A stretch of 64,000 bases of DNA from Methanobacteriaceae archaeon (GCA_029219465.1 JAQXTL010000002.1:62001-126000), one strand, 5' to 3'. Positions 28,861 through 39,900 are shown, counted from the stretch's first letter. Made by a program: numbers and translations. The notes: a model not told the origin generated them from the sequence alone.

Positions 28861-29247
28861 ATGGAAGATTTAAAAATTACAGGTATGGAAAACTATCCAA
28901 TTAAATGGGTTTGTAACTTCAAAGGACAAAAAGCAATCGGAATTTGTGGAAAAACACAAAAAATAGCTATGTTTGCATCAGATGAAAGAGTTTCAAAACT
29001 ATTAGACGACATTGTAATCGGAACTGATGAAGCACAGGAAGGATACGGTTGTGAAGAAAAAAGTAGATGCTGTAATTTTGATTGTGAACTTTGTGAAATT
29101 TCACCAAGACAATACTTACAAATTACAGGTAAAAAACCATCCAATAAAAATATAAAAGATTTAATTAATGGTTTAGCAGATTTAAACAAATCCCTTGAAG
29201 AAGAAAAACTTGTTCCTTTCAAAGAATATGAAATTGTTGAATTTTAA
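28861..29247 (+). CDS. cysteine-rich hypothetical protein, 128 residues
   Basis: A small protein with a tight group of cysteines at residues about 63-77 (C-E-E-K-S-R-C-C-N-F-D-C-E-L-C) plus two earlier ones, suggesting a metal or Fe-S site. The rest is soluble, with a helical C-terminus rich in Asn, Lys and Leu. It starts 9 bp after the stop of the HTH regulator with a GTGAT ribosome binding motif, so the two are probably one transcript. I do not recognise a family. Confidence 0.6.
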   Translation: MEDLKITGMENYPIKWVCNFKGQKAIGICGKTQKIAMFASDERVSKLLDDIVIGTDEAQEGYGCEEKSRCCNFDCELCEISPRQYLQITGKKPSNKNIKDLINGLADLNKSLEEEKLVPFKEYEIVEF

Positions 29248-30038
29248 TATTCTTTTAAAAGAGTAAAGTCTTCACGTGCTTCTTCAACTTTAGCCACACC
29301 AATTGATATTAAATCAACATAATCTATATTTTTATAAAATTCAAATGCTTCTTTAGGTTTTAAAACACCACATGCCATAATCCTAGAAGCTATTACTTTT
29401 TTATTTAAACTAGTGAGTTTTTCTTTGAATTCCTCTCTTTGAGAAGCATTAAATGCAGTAATATCCATCATATATGAAATTGCATTAAATGGAACCATAT
29501 AAAAATCAAATAAATTCATATCAAGATTTTCTGGAATTAAAGTTGTTGTTTTTAGAGGAAATGCAGTAATTAATCCTGAAAGAGCACCAGTATCATTAAT
29601 ACTTGATAAAATTTTTGAGGTTAATCTCCAGTCATATGCATCAACAATAAATTCATCAACCAACATCAAAGGACAATCATATTTACTGAATAATTCAATA
29701 TCCTCATCCCAGTCTGCCTCTTTTGCAATTTCGTAATTTGGATTTAAATAATCAATATCAGTTTTACCAATAGTAGCAATTACCTGCATTTCACAGCCCT
29801 GAGAACATGCAAGATCATATCCTTCAAGTAATTTTTCATCATTAAAAAGGTTAATTGCTCTTACGCCCTGATTGTATGACTCCACAATAACATCTGCAAT
29901 AGCCTGTGGATTTTCATGTAAATCCCTTTCATATAACATGGATCTGTGACCTAAAAAAGGCTCAGCAACAAATGGAGAAAATCCTAAGATTGTTTTTGGA
30001 ATTGTTTTTTCTTTATATGTTAAATCATCAAAAAACAT
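29244..30038 (-). CDS. conserved hypothetical protein, TIM-barrel-like
   Basis: A 264-residue soluble protein with alternating hydrophobic strands and helices (QGVRAINLFNDEKLLEGYDLA; MQVIATIGKTDIDYLNPNYE; CPLMLVDEFIVDAY; KKVIASRIMACGVLKPKEA; VDLISIGVAKVEEA), a pattern consistent with an eight-fold barrel such as an aldo-keto reductase-like or metabolic isomerase fold. No catalytic signature could be assigned. It overlaps the convergent cysteine-rich gene by 4 bp and lies 9 bp after the YbjQ-type gene, so it is probably cotranscribed with that one. Confidence 0.55.
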   Translation of the reverse strand: MFFDDLTYKEKTIPKTILGFSPFVAEPFLGHRSMLYERDLHENPQAIADVIVESYNQGVRAINLFNDEKLLEGYDLACSQGCEMQVIATIGKTDIDYLNPNYEIAKEADWDEDIELFSKYDCPLMLVDEFIVDAYDWRLTSKILSSINDTGALSGLITAFPLKTTTLIPENLDMNLFDFYMVPFNAISYMMDITAFNASQREEFKEKLTSLNKKVIASRIMACGVLKPKEAFEFYKNIDYVDLISIGVAKVEEAREDFTLLKEY

Positions 30039-30047
30039 CGCAATACC

Positions 30048-30395
30048 TTATTTATCTTCAATTTTTTCAATTACAACTGCAGTTCCATAAGTTAATACTT
30101 CCTGCATAGTTTGGGAAATACTGTCTGAAGCCATTCTAACGGAAATTATTCCATTTGCACCTAATTCTTTTGCATGTTCAATACATCTGTCAATTGATTC
30201 TTCTCTTGAGTTTTCCATCATATCAACATACTGTCTGATTTCTCCACCAACAAGACTCTTAAGACCAGCACCAATATTCCCCCCAAGACCACGGGAACGT
30301 ACAGTTAATCCGTAAACAAAACCTTTGTTTTCAACAATTCTATAACCTGCAATGTAATTTGCACTAGACATTGGGAATTCATCCATTTTTACCAT
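30048..30395 (-). CDS. YbjQ/UPF0145 family protein
   Basis: A 115-residue protein of the YbjQ (UPF0145, formerly putative heavy-metal-binding) family. It is recognised by IAGYRIVENKGFVYGLTVRS, RGLGGNIGAGLKSLVGGE, and LGANGIISVRMASDSI. Members form pentamers; the function is unclear. The start is taken as the ATG at 30393-30395 with GGTG 8 bases upstream. The in-frame GTG nine bases earlier is part of that ribosome binding site. Confidence 0.85.
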   Translation of the reverse strand: MVKMDEFPMSSANYIAGYRIVENKGFVYGLTVRSRGLGGNIGAGLKSLVGGEIRQYVDMMENSREESIDRCIEHAKELGANGIISVRMASDSISQTMQEVLTYGTAVVIEKIEDK

Positions 30396-30507
30396 ATTTA
30401 TCACCTATAAATAATTATTCTCAAAGTACATATATAATTTTTTATAGAACAAATATCTATTTTGGAAATACAAAATCAATAGCTATTTTTCACCAAAATT
30501 AAAACCT

Positions 30508-30520
30508 TTTAAATAATATA
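30508..30520 (+). promoter_or_regulatory. TATA-like box of serA
   Basis: TTTAAATAATATA lies about 52-64 bp upstream of the serA ATG in a very AT-rich region. It is followed by a leader that ends with the GGTGAAAAT ribosome binding site. Confidence 0.4.
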
Positions 30521-30571
30521 AAAAATATACATATAACCAATATTTATTATTAATTAAATTATGGTGAAAAT

Positions 30572-32146
30572 ATGAAAGTACTTATCGCTGATGCTATTAA
30601 CGAAAAGGGTATCGAAAATTTAAAAGAAGTGGCTGACGTCGTTGTTGACACCAGTATCACTCCTGAAGAATTAGCAAATACTATCCATGAATACAATGGA
30701 ATTGTAGTACGAAGTCGTACAAAATTAACTGCTGATATTATTGAAAAAGCAGACAATTTACAAATCATTGCAAGAGCAGGTGTTGGAGTAGACAACATTG
30801 ATCTTAACGCTGCTACTGAAAAAGGTATTATGGTTGTAAACTCACCAGAATCCACCTCCGTTACTGTAGCTGAACATACTATGGGATTAATCTTAAGTAT
30901 GGCTCGTAAAATTTCCATTGCTGATAAATCCGTTAAAGACGGTAAATGGGAAAAGAAAAAATTCATGGGAGTTGAACTTAGAAACAAAACTCTCGGTGTA
31001 ATTGGAATGGGTAGAATCGGATCTCAAGTAGTAAACAGATGTAAAGCATTTGGTATGGATGCTATGGCATACGACCCATATTTACCAGAAGAAGTTGCAA
31101 AACAAATGGGCGTTGAATTAACTGACTTAGAAACCGTTCTTAAAAACGCAGATTTCATTACAATCCACGTACCTCTTACTCCAGAAACCAAACATTCAAT
31201 TTCTACTGAACAATTCGAAATAATGAAAGACACTGCATTTATCGTAAACTGTGCTCGTGGAGGAATCATTGACGAAGAAGCATTATACGATGCATTAGTT
31301 AACGACAAAATTGGTGGAGCAGCACTTGATGTATACGAAGAAGAACCACCAGCAGCTGACTGCAAATTATTCGGACTTGATAATATTATCTTAACTCCTC
31401 ACATTGCAGCTTCAACCAAAGAAGCTCAGAGAGATGCAGCTATTATTGTAGCAGATGAAATTATTGATTTAGCAAAAGGAAACACTCCTAAAAATGTATT
31501 AAACCTTCCACGTATTGACAAAAACACTTACAACGAATTAACTCCATACATCGAATTATGTGAAAAATTAGGTTGTTTTGTTTCCCAAGGAATTAACGGT
31601 AAACTTAAAGAACTCGAAATTATCTACAGTGGAGAACTTTCTGAAATTGATAACCTTGAAATCTTATCCAGAGCAGTTATCCAAGGTGCAGTAAACCCAT
31701 TCTTAAGCTCACCAGTAAATGCAGTTAACGCAGCATTAGTCGCTAAAGAAAGAGGAATTAGCATCATCGAAGGTAGAAAAGACAACTCCAGAGGATACGA
31801 ATCATTAATTAAAGTTATCGCAAAAAGTGATGACGACACTTTCACCGCTGAAGGTACTCAATTACACGAAGCTAGAATCTTAAAAGTTAATGATTACTGG
31901 GTTGACGTAATCCCTAAAGGACACATGTTCATTGCAAAATATGAAGATGTACCTGGAAGTATCGGTAAAATCGGAACCAAATTAGGCGAACACAACGTAA
32001 ACATTGGAATTATGCAAGTTGGAAGAGATGAAAAAGGTGGAAGAGCTATCATGGTTTTAACCTTAGATAAAGAAGTTCCACAAGAAATAATTAGTGAAAT
32101 CCAAGCTTTAGATAATGTTTACGAAGCTACTGGACTCGAATTATAA
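30572..32146 (+). CDS. serA: D-3-phosphoglycerate dehydrogenase
   Basis: A 524-residue SerA, first enzyme of serine synthesis, oxidising 3-phosphoglycerate with NAD. Substrate domain residues 1-98 and 290-310 flank the NAD domain with [13 protein letters not shown] (about residues 143-155), the catalytic Arg in [13 protein letters not shown], and the Glu-His relay ending in [13 protein letters not shown]. Residues about 320-445 form the allosteric substrate-binding domain and 450-524 the ACT domain ([20 protein letters not shown]), where serine feedback inhibition occurs. GGTG precedes the start by 5 bases. The ORF is intact and codon-rich in the style of highly expressed genes. Confidence 0.96.
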   Translation: MKVLIADAINEKGIENLKEVADVVVDTSITPEELANTIHEYNGIVVRSRTKLTADIIEKADNLQIIARAGVGVDNIDLNAATEKGIMVVNSPESTSVTVAEHTMGLILSMARKISIADKSVKDGKWEKKKFMGVELRNKTLGVIGMGRIGSQVVNRCKAFGMDAMAYDPYLPEEVAKQMGVELTDLETVLKNADFITIHVPLTPETKHSISTEQFEIMKDTAFIVNCARGGIIDEEALYDALVNDKIGGAALDVYEEEPPAADCKLFGLDNIILTPHIAASTKEAQRDAAIIVADEIIDLAKGNTPKNVLNLPRIDKNTYNELTPYIELCEKLGCFVSQGINGKLKELEIIYSGELSEIDNLEILSRAVIQGAVNPFLSSPVNAVNAALVAKERGISIIEGRKDNSRGYESLIKVIAKSDDDTFTAEGTQLHEARILKVNDYWVDVIPKGHMFIAKYEDVPGSIGKIGTKLGEHNVNIGIMQVGRDEKGGRAIMVLTLDKEVPQEIISEIQALDNVYEATGLEL

Positions 32147-32182
32147 AAAACAATTTTCACCATGATTGTTTTTTATTTTTTT
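32146..32182 (+). terminator. hairpin with T-run after serA
   Basis: AAAAACAAT (32146-32154) pairs with ATTGTTTTT (32165-32173) around a 10-base loop, followed by a T-rich tract. It starts at the last base of the serA stop codon. Because the stem is A/T rich it could also act for the convergent JAMM gene operon. Confidence 0.5.
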
Positions 32183-32200
32183 CTTTTTTTTAAAAAAAAA

Positions 32201-32866
32201 TTAGTCTTTAAAATTCCTTGAGACTTTTTTAACACTGCCATCAGGATTAAGTTCTATTTTTATTACATTATTTGGCATGTGATTATCTTCAAAAACCTCA
32301 TTTTCAAAATTTTTTTCATCATCAAGACTTTTGAAAAATTCATCATCTTCTTCATCGAAAAATCCTGGTTTAAACTCATCACTATCAGTTACAACATCAT
32401 CTTCGTCGAAGAATTCAGCAAAATCATCATTTACCAAATGACTATAGTCACCAACAGTGTAATCAACAGTATTTCCGTGTCTATCATATGCCATAAATGT
32501 TTCATAGGAATATGGAAGACAAACTATCATATGAAAATATCCATTTTTAGAAAAAGTTTTTAAATCTGCTCCTGACGGACGTGCACTTGGTCCTGGGTGT
32601 GAGTGAACTGATCCGTAGTATTTGGTATTCAATGGAACCAATTCAGTATGTACAACCGCACCAGTTTCACAAGTTTCGCCTGGAACAAAGATTAAATGAG
32701 TAATATACAATATTTTATCTTTGATAACACCATCAAAGAATGCTAGAAATTCATTTGGATAAGCCTGTTTTGAATAATAGATTACAGAATCCAATACTTC
32801 TCTGTCAACTCTTACTTCATTGAATTCTTCATCATTATTTCCAAATAATTTTGATATAAAACTCAT
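32201..32866 (-). CDS. JAMM/MPN-domain metalloprotease-like protein
   Basis: A 221-residue protein. Residues 1 to about 140 form a JAB1/MPN domain with the full zinc motif: an upstream Glu in AYPNEFLAFFDG, then H-S-H-P-G-P-S-A-R-P-S-G-A-D. Archaeal members can be isopeptidases that remove ubiquitin-like SAMP proteins or process other small modifiers. The C-terminal 80 residues are strikingly acidic (many Asp and Glu) and probably disordered. Its start overlaps the thg1 stop by 4 bp (ATGA). Confidence 0.88.
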   Translation of the reverse strand: MSFISKLFGNNDEEFNEVRVDREVLDSVIYYSKQAYPNEFLAFFDGVIKDKILYITHLIFVPGETCETGAVVHTELVPLNTKYYGSVHSHPGPSARPSGADLKTFSKNGYFHMIVCLPYSYETFMAYDRHGNTVDYTVGDYSHLVNDDFAEFFDEDDVVTDSDEFKPGFFDEEDDEFFKSLDDEKNFENEVFEDNHMPNNVIKIELNPDGSVKKVSRNFKD

Positions 32867-33585
32867 TTTAACACACCTATTTGTTTAAAGAAATCATGAC
32901 TGAATTTTGGAAGGTCCCAGTCTGTGTGAACATAACTTCTGTAGGATACTTGATTTTTGTTTTCTTTTTTGTTAAAACCTACGACTTTTTTGTTCTTCCT
33001 ATATACTGCAAGACCTCTTTTTTTATAAGTATCAACATCATTTAAATTAATACCATGTTCAAATAATAATTCGTGTACATCACTTAAATTCTTGCCATTT
33101 ATTTTATCATTAGCAATATTATTTGGATACTTTGATTTTAGGTAAAAAATTCCATGAGAATTAACACAGTTTCTCCATGATTCATCCTGTCTCCATTTAA
33201 AATATTCCAATATATCATCATCAGAAATTGGAATAACACGTGCATCAAATGCAGGAGGTTTTTTAAATTGAGTATTGTAATGCATTACAAAAGAACTAGC
33301 TGCAAAACTTGCAATTACAGAATCAATTTTTTCCAGTCTTCCATTAAATGGAACCTTATCTAAAAGGATGCTGATTTCATCTGAAAATGCATAAACAAAA
33401 CTTGCAGAAAATTCCTTAAATAAATCTTCACAAACATTAGAAAAAACATTATAGAAATTATCATCATATGGTTTAATTAAGTTTAAATCACGAGCCAACT
33501 GATGAAAACTCCTACCATCCAAACGAACAATAATTTTAGAGTTTTTTGGAACTTTTAGTGAAGAATAAACTTCATATCCCTTCAT
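32863..33585 (-). CDS. thg1: tRNA-His guanylyltransferase (Thg1-like)
   Basis: A 240-residue Thg1-family enzyme, a reverse (3'-5') polymerase related to canonical polymerases that adds or repairs nucleotides at tRNA 5' ends. The two metal-binding positions are in IVRLDGRSFHQLARDL (about residues 19-34) and FVYAFSDEISILL (about residues 63-75). Residues RQDESWRNCVNSHGIFYL are a further conserved segment. The gene shares one base with the nadX stop codon (TAATG) and overlaps the JAMM gene, so the three form an operon. Confidence 0.92.
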   Translation of the reverse strand: MKGYEVYSSLKVPKNSKIIVRLDGRSFHQLARDLNLIKPYDDNFYNVFSNVCEDLFKEFSASFVYAFSDEISILLDKVPFNGRLEKIDSVIASFAASSFVMHYNTQFKKPPAFDARVIPISDDDILEYFKWRQDESWRNCVNSHGIFYLKSKYPNNIANDKINGKNLSDVHELLFEHGINLNDVDTYKKRGLAVYRKNKKVVGFNKKENKNQVSYRSYVHTDWDLPKFSHDFFKQIGVLK

Positions 33586-34349
33586 TACATACCCACACTA
33601 ATGGTTTCATTGAAGCTTTTAAGTAATCTGATTGCAGATAGTGCTGCTAACATACTTGTTTTAGGATTAGCTGCACAAGGGAAATTCATAGTAGTTGTTT
33701 TAAATTCACCGAAATCTCCTCTAGCAGTAATTTCATGCACATTTCTATCTACTTTAGGATCAACAATGATTTTAACATCAATATCCTTGTTACATGCCAT
33801 ACTTATTGTTGCAGCAACGTTAATGTTTAATGGGAACTGTTTAACTGCCTCAGAAGCCTTGCCTTCAAACAATATCTCTTCAGTATCAATATCCTTACCA
33901 AGAGACCTTGGAGATTTACGGGTAACAAGGTTAATTTCTTTAAGACCGAATTTAGCAACTGCTTTAATTCCATCCAAACCAACAACAGCACCGGAAGGCA
34001 AGTGAATTTTAGCATTATTCTGTTTTGCAACATTTAATACAGTATTATAAAATTCAGTATCCATAAATGCTCCAATACTCATTATAATCATATCAATTCC
34101 TTTTTTAAGAACAATAGGAGCATATTCTTTAACTGAATCAGGTGAAGCACATTCTAAAACTAAATCAACGTTGTTTAACATCTCATCAAAATCAAGTGCT
34201 GCTACACCGCCAGCTAAACTTGCTAAATTCTCTGCTCTTTCGATGTCTTTATCAAAAAAGTATGCGATTTCAATACCATTATTTTCAGAAGTAATGCTGC
34301 CAGTAATAATGTTGGCAATAGCACCACAGCCTATTATACCGACTTTCAT
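33585..34349 (-). CDS. nadX: L-aspartate dehydrogenase
   Basis: A 254-residue NAD(P)-dependent aspartate dehydrogenase that makes iminoaspartate for NAD synthesis with quinolinate synthase. The Rossmann motif VGIIGCGAIANII is at the N-terminus. The middle has IHLPSGAVVGLDGIKA, and the C-terminal segment has ITARGDFGEFKTTTMNFPC with NPKTSMLAALSAIRLL. It is first in the three-gene operon with thg1 and the JAMM gene. Confidence 0.92.
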   Translation of the reverse strand: MKVGIIGCGAIANIITGSITSENNGIEIAYFFDKDIERAENLASLAGGVAALDFDEMLNNVDLVLECASPDSVKEYAPIVLKKGIDMIIMSIGAFMDTEFYNTVLNVAKQNNAKIHLPSGAVVGLDGIKAVAKFGLKEINLVTRKSPRSLGKDIDTEEILFEGKASEAVKQFPLNINVAATISMACNKDIDVKIIVDPKVDRNVHEITARGDFGEFKTTTMNFPCAANPKTSMLAALSAIRLLKSFNETISVGM

Positions 34350-34398
34350 AAAAAATCACTCTTAAAAAAAAGTTAATAAAAAAAATAAATGAAAGAAA

Positions 34399-34797
34399 CT
34401 AAGCTCTTTCAGCGTCAAATTGGACTTGTTTTTCTTGTGGTTGAGTTTCAGGTTGTTTTGGGACAACAGCATCAGGAACTTGTGGTTCTTGGTTTCTTCT
34501 AATGTCTCTTGGGTTGATTAACATAATGTCGCCAATAGCTTGAACTTTATCGAAATCAACAGTTAATACGTCATCTTGGAAAGATTTCATATCATTTTCT
34601 TCTGGAACTTCTCCACGAATACTTCCTAAAAATGAATTAATAACACCTGCAGGTTTTCTTTCATGTTCAATAGCTCTAACCTGTAATTTTGAGATAGTTC
34701 CTAATCTAATATTGAGAACAACATCTTCTACACGTCCAACATAATGCCCTGTGTTAGTATAAATATCTAAACTGCGTAATTTTGAAACTTTTACCAT
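34399..34797 (-). CDS. PRC-barrel domain protein
   Basis: A 132-residue protein whose first 80 residues are a PRC-barrel (SKLRSLDIYTNTGHYVGRV, then VVLNIRLGTISKLQV), ending with the INPRDIRR segment. The last 30 residues are Pro/Gln rich and probably unstructured. PRC-barrels act in RNA processing or as adaptor domains. In Euryarchaeota, single-domain versions are common and abundant, some linked to cell division. It stands alone with its own promoter region. Confidence 0.85.
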   Translation of the reverse strand: MVKVSKLRSLDIYTNTGHYVGRVEDVVLNIRLGTISKLQVRAIEHERKPAGVINSFLGSIRGEVPEENDMKSFQDDVLTVDFDKVQAIGDIMLINPRDIRRNQEPQVPDAVVPKQPETQPQEKQVQFDAERA

Positions 34798-34948
34798 TTT
34801 TACACCACAATAATATAATTTAAATATGTATAAGTTTATTTTATTGTTAATATAAATAGTTTTTTATTTATTTAAAAAAACATCAATTTACAAAAAATTT
34901 ATTAAATTATAAAATTAAATTTATATCTAGATTAAAAGGAGACTTGAA

Positions 34949-35671
34949 ATGTGGGATACAACAAAAGATTATAGAATTTTAGTAGCAAGTAAAGCAAGAG
35001 AAAACTATCTCAACCTCATTCCAACCGCATCATTTAGAGGAAGTTGGAATAAAAAACAAGCTATTGACTTAGGAAAACAAATGAACAGTGATTTTCAATC
35101 ATTAACTTATTCTTACCTTGAAGGAGATGAATTAGTAAACTCCCCAGATGTTGCATCATTAAAAGAAAAAGGAGAGCAAATCATTGAGTATTTAGGAGGA
35201 GATGACTGGAATAAAAAATTCTTAAGCAATGCACCTAAAGAAGATAAGGAAAAAACCCAAGAAAACATTGCAAAAGTAAGATTCTTCTTAGATACAATTA
35301 TCGGATTAAAAGACAGATTAGCACTTGGACCAATTAACGATCCTATTGTTGGAGTAGATATTAAAGTTGGAGAAGTAATGAGTGTTACAAAACATCCACA
35401 AAACGACAAATTATTAATCTGTAATGTAAACCTTGGAAAACGTGCAATCACAGTTCTTACTAACGATTTAAACGTTAAAGAAAACAATAAAGTTGGTGTA
35501 TCCTTACTCCCACCACAATCATTTAGTGATATTGTAAGTGAAGGAATGTTCCTTGGAATGGATGGAAGTATCCTCAAAGACGTTGATGGAGAACTTGGCC
35601 AAATGCCAAAAGGAATTCCTATAGAATCACTTAATGAAACAAGAAACCTTGTTGAAAACTATTTAAAATAA
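34949..35671 (+). CDS. tRNA-binding OB-fold domain protein
   Basis: A 240-residue protein. Residues about 132-232 form a tRNA-binding (EMAP II / Trbp111-like, PF01588) OB domain: VGVDIKVGEVMSVTKHPQND, ICNVNLGKRAITVLTNDL and SEGMFLGMDGS. The N-terminal 130 residues are helical with no recognised domain. Related domains are attached to methionyl- and phenylalanyl-tRNA synthetases, but no catalytic synthetase part is present here. A GGAGA ribosome binding site lies 7 bases before the ATG. Confidence 0.82.
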   Translation: MWDTTKDYRILVASKARENYLNLIPTASFRGSWNKKQAIDLGKQMNSDFQSLTYSYLEGDELVNSPDVASLKEKGEQIIEYLGGDDWNKKFLSNAPKEDKEKTQENIAKVRFFLDTIIGLKDRLALGPINDPIVGVDIKVGEVMSVTKHPQNDKLLICNVNLGKRAITVLTNDLNVKENNKVGVSLLPPQSFSDIVSEGMFLGMDGSILKDVDGELGQMPKGIPIESLNETRNLVENYLK

Positions 35672-35831
35672 ACACTTTGTAGAAATCATTTTTTTTTTTG
35701 ATTTCTTCAAATCTTTTTAAAAGAAAACTATTTTTTACATAAATTTAAACAGTATACTAAAAAATTTCAAGAATATTTGATTATTTTACAAAAAACAATT
35801 TTTTATATGATATTAAGTGCATAATATTCAT

Positions 35832-36924
35832 ATGAAATGTTCAGACTTATTTTCAAATGATAAAATAAACATAGGAAGACAAGTTGAACTGGATATTGCT
35901 AAAGCTTTATCTATCATATTCATGATTTTTCTTCACACATTAATGGTTGTGTATGGTTTTAATCAAGGAAATTAGTCCTTCTTATGGTTTTATTGTCGGT
36001 AATGTTTTAGGAAGACCTTACGCAGCTCCTATATTCATGTTTTGTATGGGAGTTGGAATTGTATACTCAAGACGTAGTCAATGGGACATAATGGTTAAAA
36101 GAGGAATAACTTTATTCCTTTTAGGTATTTTAGTAAATGTATTTGAATTTTTCCTCCCATATTACGTTTGTGGAACTTTATTAGTTAGTTGGGACATATT
36201 CCCAATAGCTGGTGGATTATTACTCTTTTGTGTTGATATTTTAGCATTCGCTGGTTTATCATTCATTTTAATGGGAATTTTAAAGAAATTTGAACTTTCA
36301 AATAAGAAATTAATTGTTATTGCCCTTTTAATGTCAATAATTGGATCTTTATTAAGAGGTACTGATTTAGACATACCAGTTTTAAATTTAATATTTGGTA
36401 ATTTCATTGGAACTGCTGGTGGATTTACTGCATTCCCATTATTTAACTGGTTCATATTCCCAATTGCAGGTTATATATGGGGACAATATTTCATAAGAGC
36501 AAAAGACAAAGGTGAATTCTTTGAATTCTAGTATATTTTACTAATCCTATCCATATTGTATTTCATAATATCAACCAACCACTGGGGCGGTGTCTTATCA
36601 GATGACGTTCATTTGTATTATTTCTTAAATACACTTGATGCAGTATTTTGTATAATCAATGCACACGCAGTTATTGGTTTGTGCTACGCTGTCATGAAAT
36701 ACTTACCAGATGCTGTAATTAAAGCATTCAGCATTTTAAGTAGTAACATTAATAGGATTTATATTGCACAATGGTTATTTATACCATTAGCAGTGATATT
36801 CATCTCATATTTATTCAAAGACTTAGTATTAACTGATTTAGTAAGTTCAATAATAGCAATAGCTATGTTATTATTATCTACAGTTTGTGCAATATATTAC
36901 AAAAAATTAAGAACAAAACAATGA
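35832..36924 (+). pseudogene. broken acyltransferase-like membrane protein (one frameshift, one stop)
   Basis: Three segments read as one integral membrane protein resembling heparan-alpha-glucosaminide N-acetyltransferase / DUF1624 acyltransferases. The N-terminus from ATG 35832 (RQVELDIAKALSIIFMIFLHTLM) hits TAG at 35973-35975. The next frame continues naturally (ISPSYGFIVGNVLGRPYAAP), consistent with one extra T in the run at 35957-35960. That frame then meets TAG at 36529-36531, with homologous-looking sequence continuing to 36924 (STNHWGGVLSDDVHLYYFLN). About ten membrane helices would be present if intact. The family would acylate a surface sugar or lipid. It is probably inactive here, unless the sequence contains errors. 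Confidence 0.78.
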
Positions 36925-36931
36925 GGCAAAC

Positions 36932-39900
36932 ATGAGACTAAATAAAAAATTAGTTTTATTTTTTATAGTTTGTGCCCTATTTACAATAAGTAGCGTTTCA
37001 GCTATTGATAATCAGACTCCAATTATTGGAGAATCTGATTATCATACATTTAGCGAACTAAATCAAAGTATTGCAGATAGTGGGGACAAATTAGATTTAG
37101 AATATAACTACAAATATGACAATACTTCAATAAACATTAATAAGAATGTAGAATTTACAATTAATGGTAATAATCACATTATTGAAGGAATAAAAGATGA
37201 AAATGCTTTTAATATTAATTCTACAAAGACTGTTACCATCAATAATTTAATCTTTAAAAATTGTATAAATACTACAATAACCATTAATCCACCAGTTATT
37301 TTTAACAATATACAATTTATCAATTGTACAGGATTTGATACAGAATTTGCTCAACAAACGCAGGGAAATCATTTTATTAAAGCTACTGAAAATGTAACAT
37401 TCAATAATTGTACTTTCCATATGGGTGATGGGAATTATCAAACCATTGGTTGTAACAATGAAGGGAATTTAATTATAAATAATTCAGTATTTGATTCTGG
37501 AAGCTTTTTCAATGGTTGTATTTATGTAAACAGATGTGATTTATTAATTGAAAATACTACTTTTACAAATTTGAATTCAAAAGTTGCAACTGCTATTAAC
37601 TATAAAGGTTGGAATTTTACTTTAAGAAACTCCAAGTTTATTAATTTACACTCCAACACAACAGGTGGTGCAATTGTAGGAAAATATTTCCCATGCATTA
37701 TTTATGACCCTGAAACCCAGGAAATTATTGAAATTTTACCAAATGGCCCATTTTTAATTGAAAACTGTGAATTTATAAATACTACTTCTACCAGCAATGG
37801 TGGTGCGATTCATTTTGATTTAGATTCTGGGTCACAACATAAAATACAGACTTTAAACTTAATTAATAACTCATTTATTGATTGTGAGTCTAAATTTGGT
37901 GGTGCTATTACCAATATGGGTGGTATTTTAAATATATCCAATTCAAAATTCTTAAAAAATTGTGCTAACTTTAGTGGAGGAGCAATTTATACAACATGGT
38001 CAAATGTATTTATAACTAATTGTACTTTAACCAATAACTCTGCTCAAAAGAATGCTGGTGAAATTTACTTTGATAAAAAGAACTTAACTATCATAAACTC
38101 CAGTTTAACCAACAATATAATTAGCAAAGTCTCAAACACAACTGCTAACGGTATTTATGCTTATGATGCAAGTATTTACTTTGCAAATACAACATTTAAC
38201 AATGGTGGAGTTGGTGTTTATGCAAACTTTGCAGCAGACTCCAAATTAGAAAATATTACCAAAAATGAAGATGTTTTCTTACTTGACAATAAAAACTACA
38301 TTGTTTCAGTTGAAAGTAAAGGAATAAAACTCAATTTAACTAACAACACAATTATTGTAGATGAACTACCCTCTAAGTTCAATTTAGACGATTGGGGATG
38401 GGTAAGTCCACTTAGACTACAGGGTGACAATTTTGATTGCTGGGCAATTGCAACAGTAACATCCATGGAATCTGCTCTTCTTAAATCAACTGGTGTTTTA
38501 TATGATTTATCTCCAAATTATGTTCAAAAACTCCAATTAAAATATAATCAAAACGGAGATTTAAGAAACAGTATAACTGGATTTTCATATAGTGGTTTAG
38601 GATATGCATTAAGCTGGTATGGAATACTTCAAAGTGACAATTTCTATGATGATAGAGGAATGATAACTGATACTGATTTAAATGATGAAAGAATTCATCT
38701 CCAGGATGCATTAATTATATTTGGTGGAAAAAATGACACAGAAGACCAAATTAAAAGAGCAATAATGAAATATGGTGCAGTTTGCGTTCAGCTAATTATT
38801 GGTGATTTTCCAGCAGATGTAAATAGCACTGGTGAAGATATTGCATGTGCTGATCATAGTACTCATTTTCTTTCATTTATTGGATGGGATGATGAAAAAC
38901 AGGTTTGGTTTGTCAAAGACTCCGAGGGAGTAGTAGAAAAATTAGACTACAAACAATCAGGAGAAACACTTTTCAAAGATGATATTTTTGCTATTGTTCC
39001 TCAAAATGCTATAATTGCATATATTTTTGAAAATAACATTGATTATCATGTGAATTATCAAACTGATTTAACTGGTCTTGTTGGTTTTGATGGTAATTAC
39101 ACATTTTATTCAAATGAGTTTACTTCAAAATACTCAGAGTTAATTGGTGCTGTTGGAACTTACTTTAATGAGTCAGGAATCAATTATTCCTTTGATATTT
39201 ATGTAAATGGAGTTAAAAAGTATTCTCAAAGTGGAGTAAGTGAATTTGCAGGATTTAGAACAATCATTTTAAATAACTATGTTCATGTTAACGCAGGAGA
39301 TGTATTTAAAGTAGTATTTAAAAACAATGCACTCCCATATCAGGCATATTCAAGACAACACTACGTGCCTGGAATGAGTATGGTTAGTGAAAATGGAACT
39401 AGCTGGAGAGATATTACTTTAGATAACAAGACTGTTTGTCTTAAGGTTTATACTGTAAAAGATGATACCAAAATCATAAATAACAAAGATATTTCTGTTG
39501 ATTATCTTGGTGGATCATATTACTCAGTTAAAGTAGTAACTGCTGATGGACACGTTGTTGTTGGAGCTTTAGTTAAATTTACAATAGCTGGTAAAACATA
39601 CACCATTAAAACAGATGCAAACGGAATAGCTAAAATCAAAATAAACCTTGTTCCAAACAAATACACAGTTACTGCATCATGCAATGGAAAACAGGTTAAA
39701 AACATAGTAACTGTAAAACAGGTTATTAAAACAAGTCCAGTTAGTGTTAAAAAGACTGCTAAGAAATTCAGTTTAAAAGCAACACTTAAAATCAATGGTA
39801 AATTAGTTAAAGACAAAGTAATTACCTTTAAATTCAATGGTAAAACCTACAAGGTTAAAACCAACTCTAAAGGAATTGCACAAAAAACCTTTAGCAAAAA

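Noticed and set aside
36529-36531. TAG in the acyltransferase read as pyrrolysine
   Set aside because: TAG is used as a normal stop here (adhesin, larE, MFS gene). No pylTS genes are seen and the genus is not known to use pyrrolysine. The same gene also carries a frameshift.
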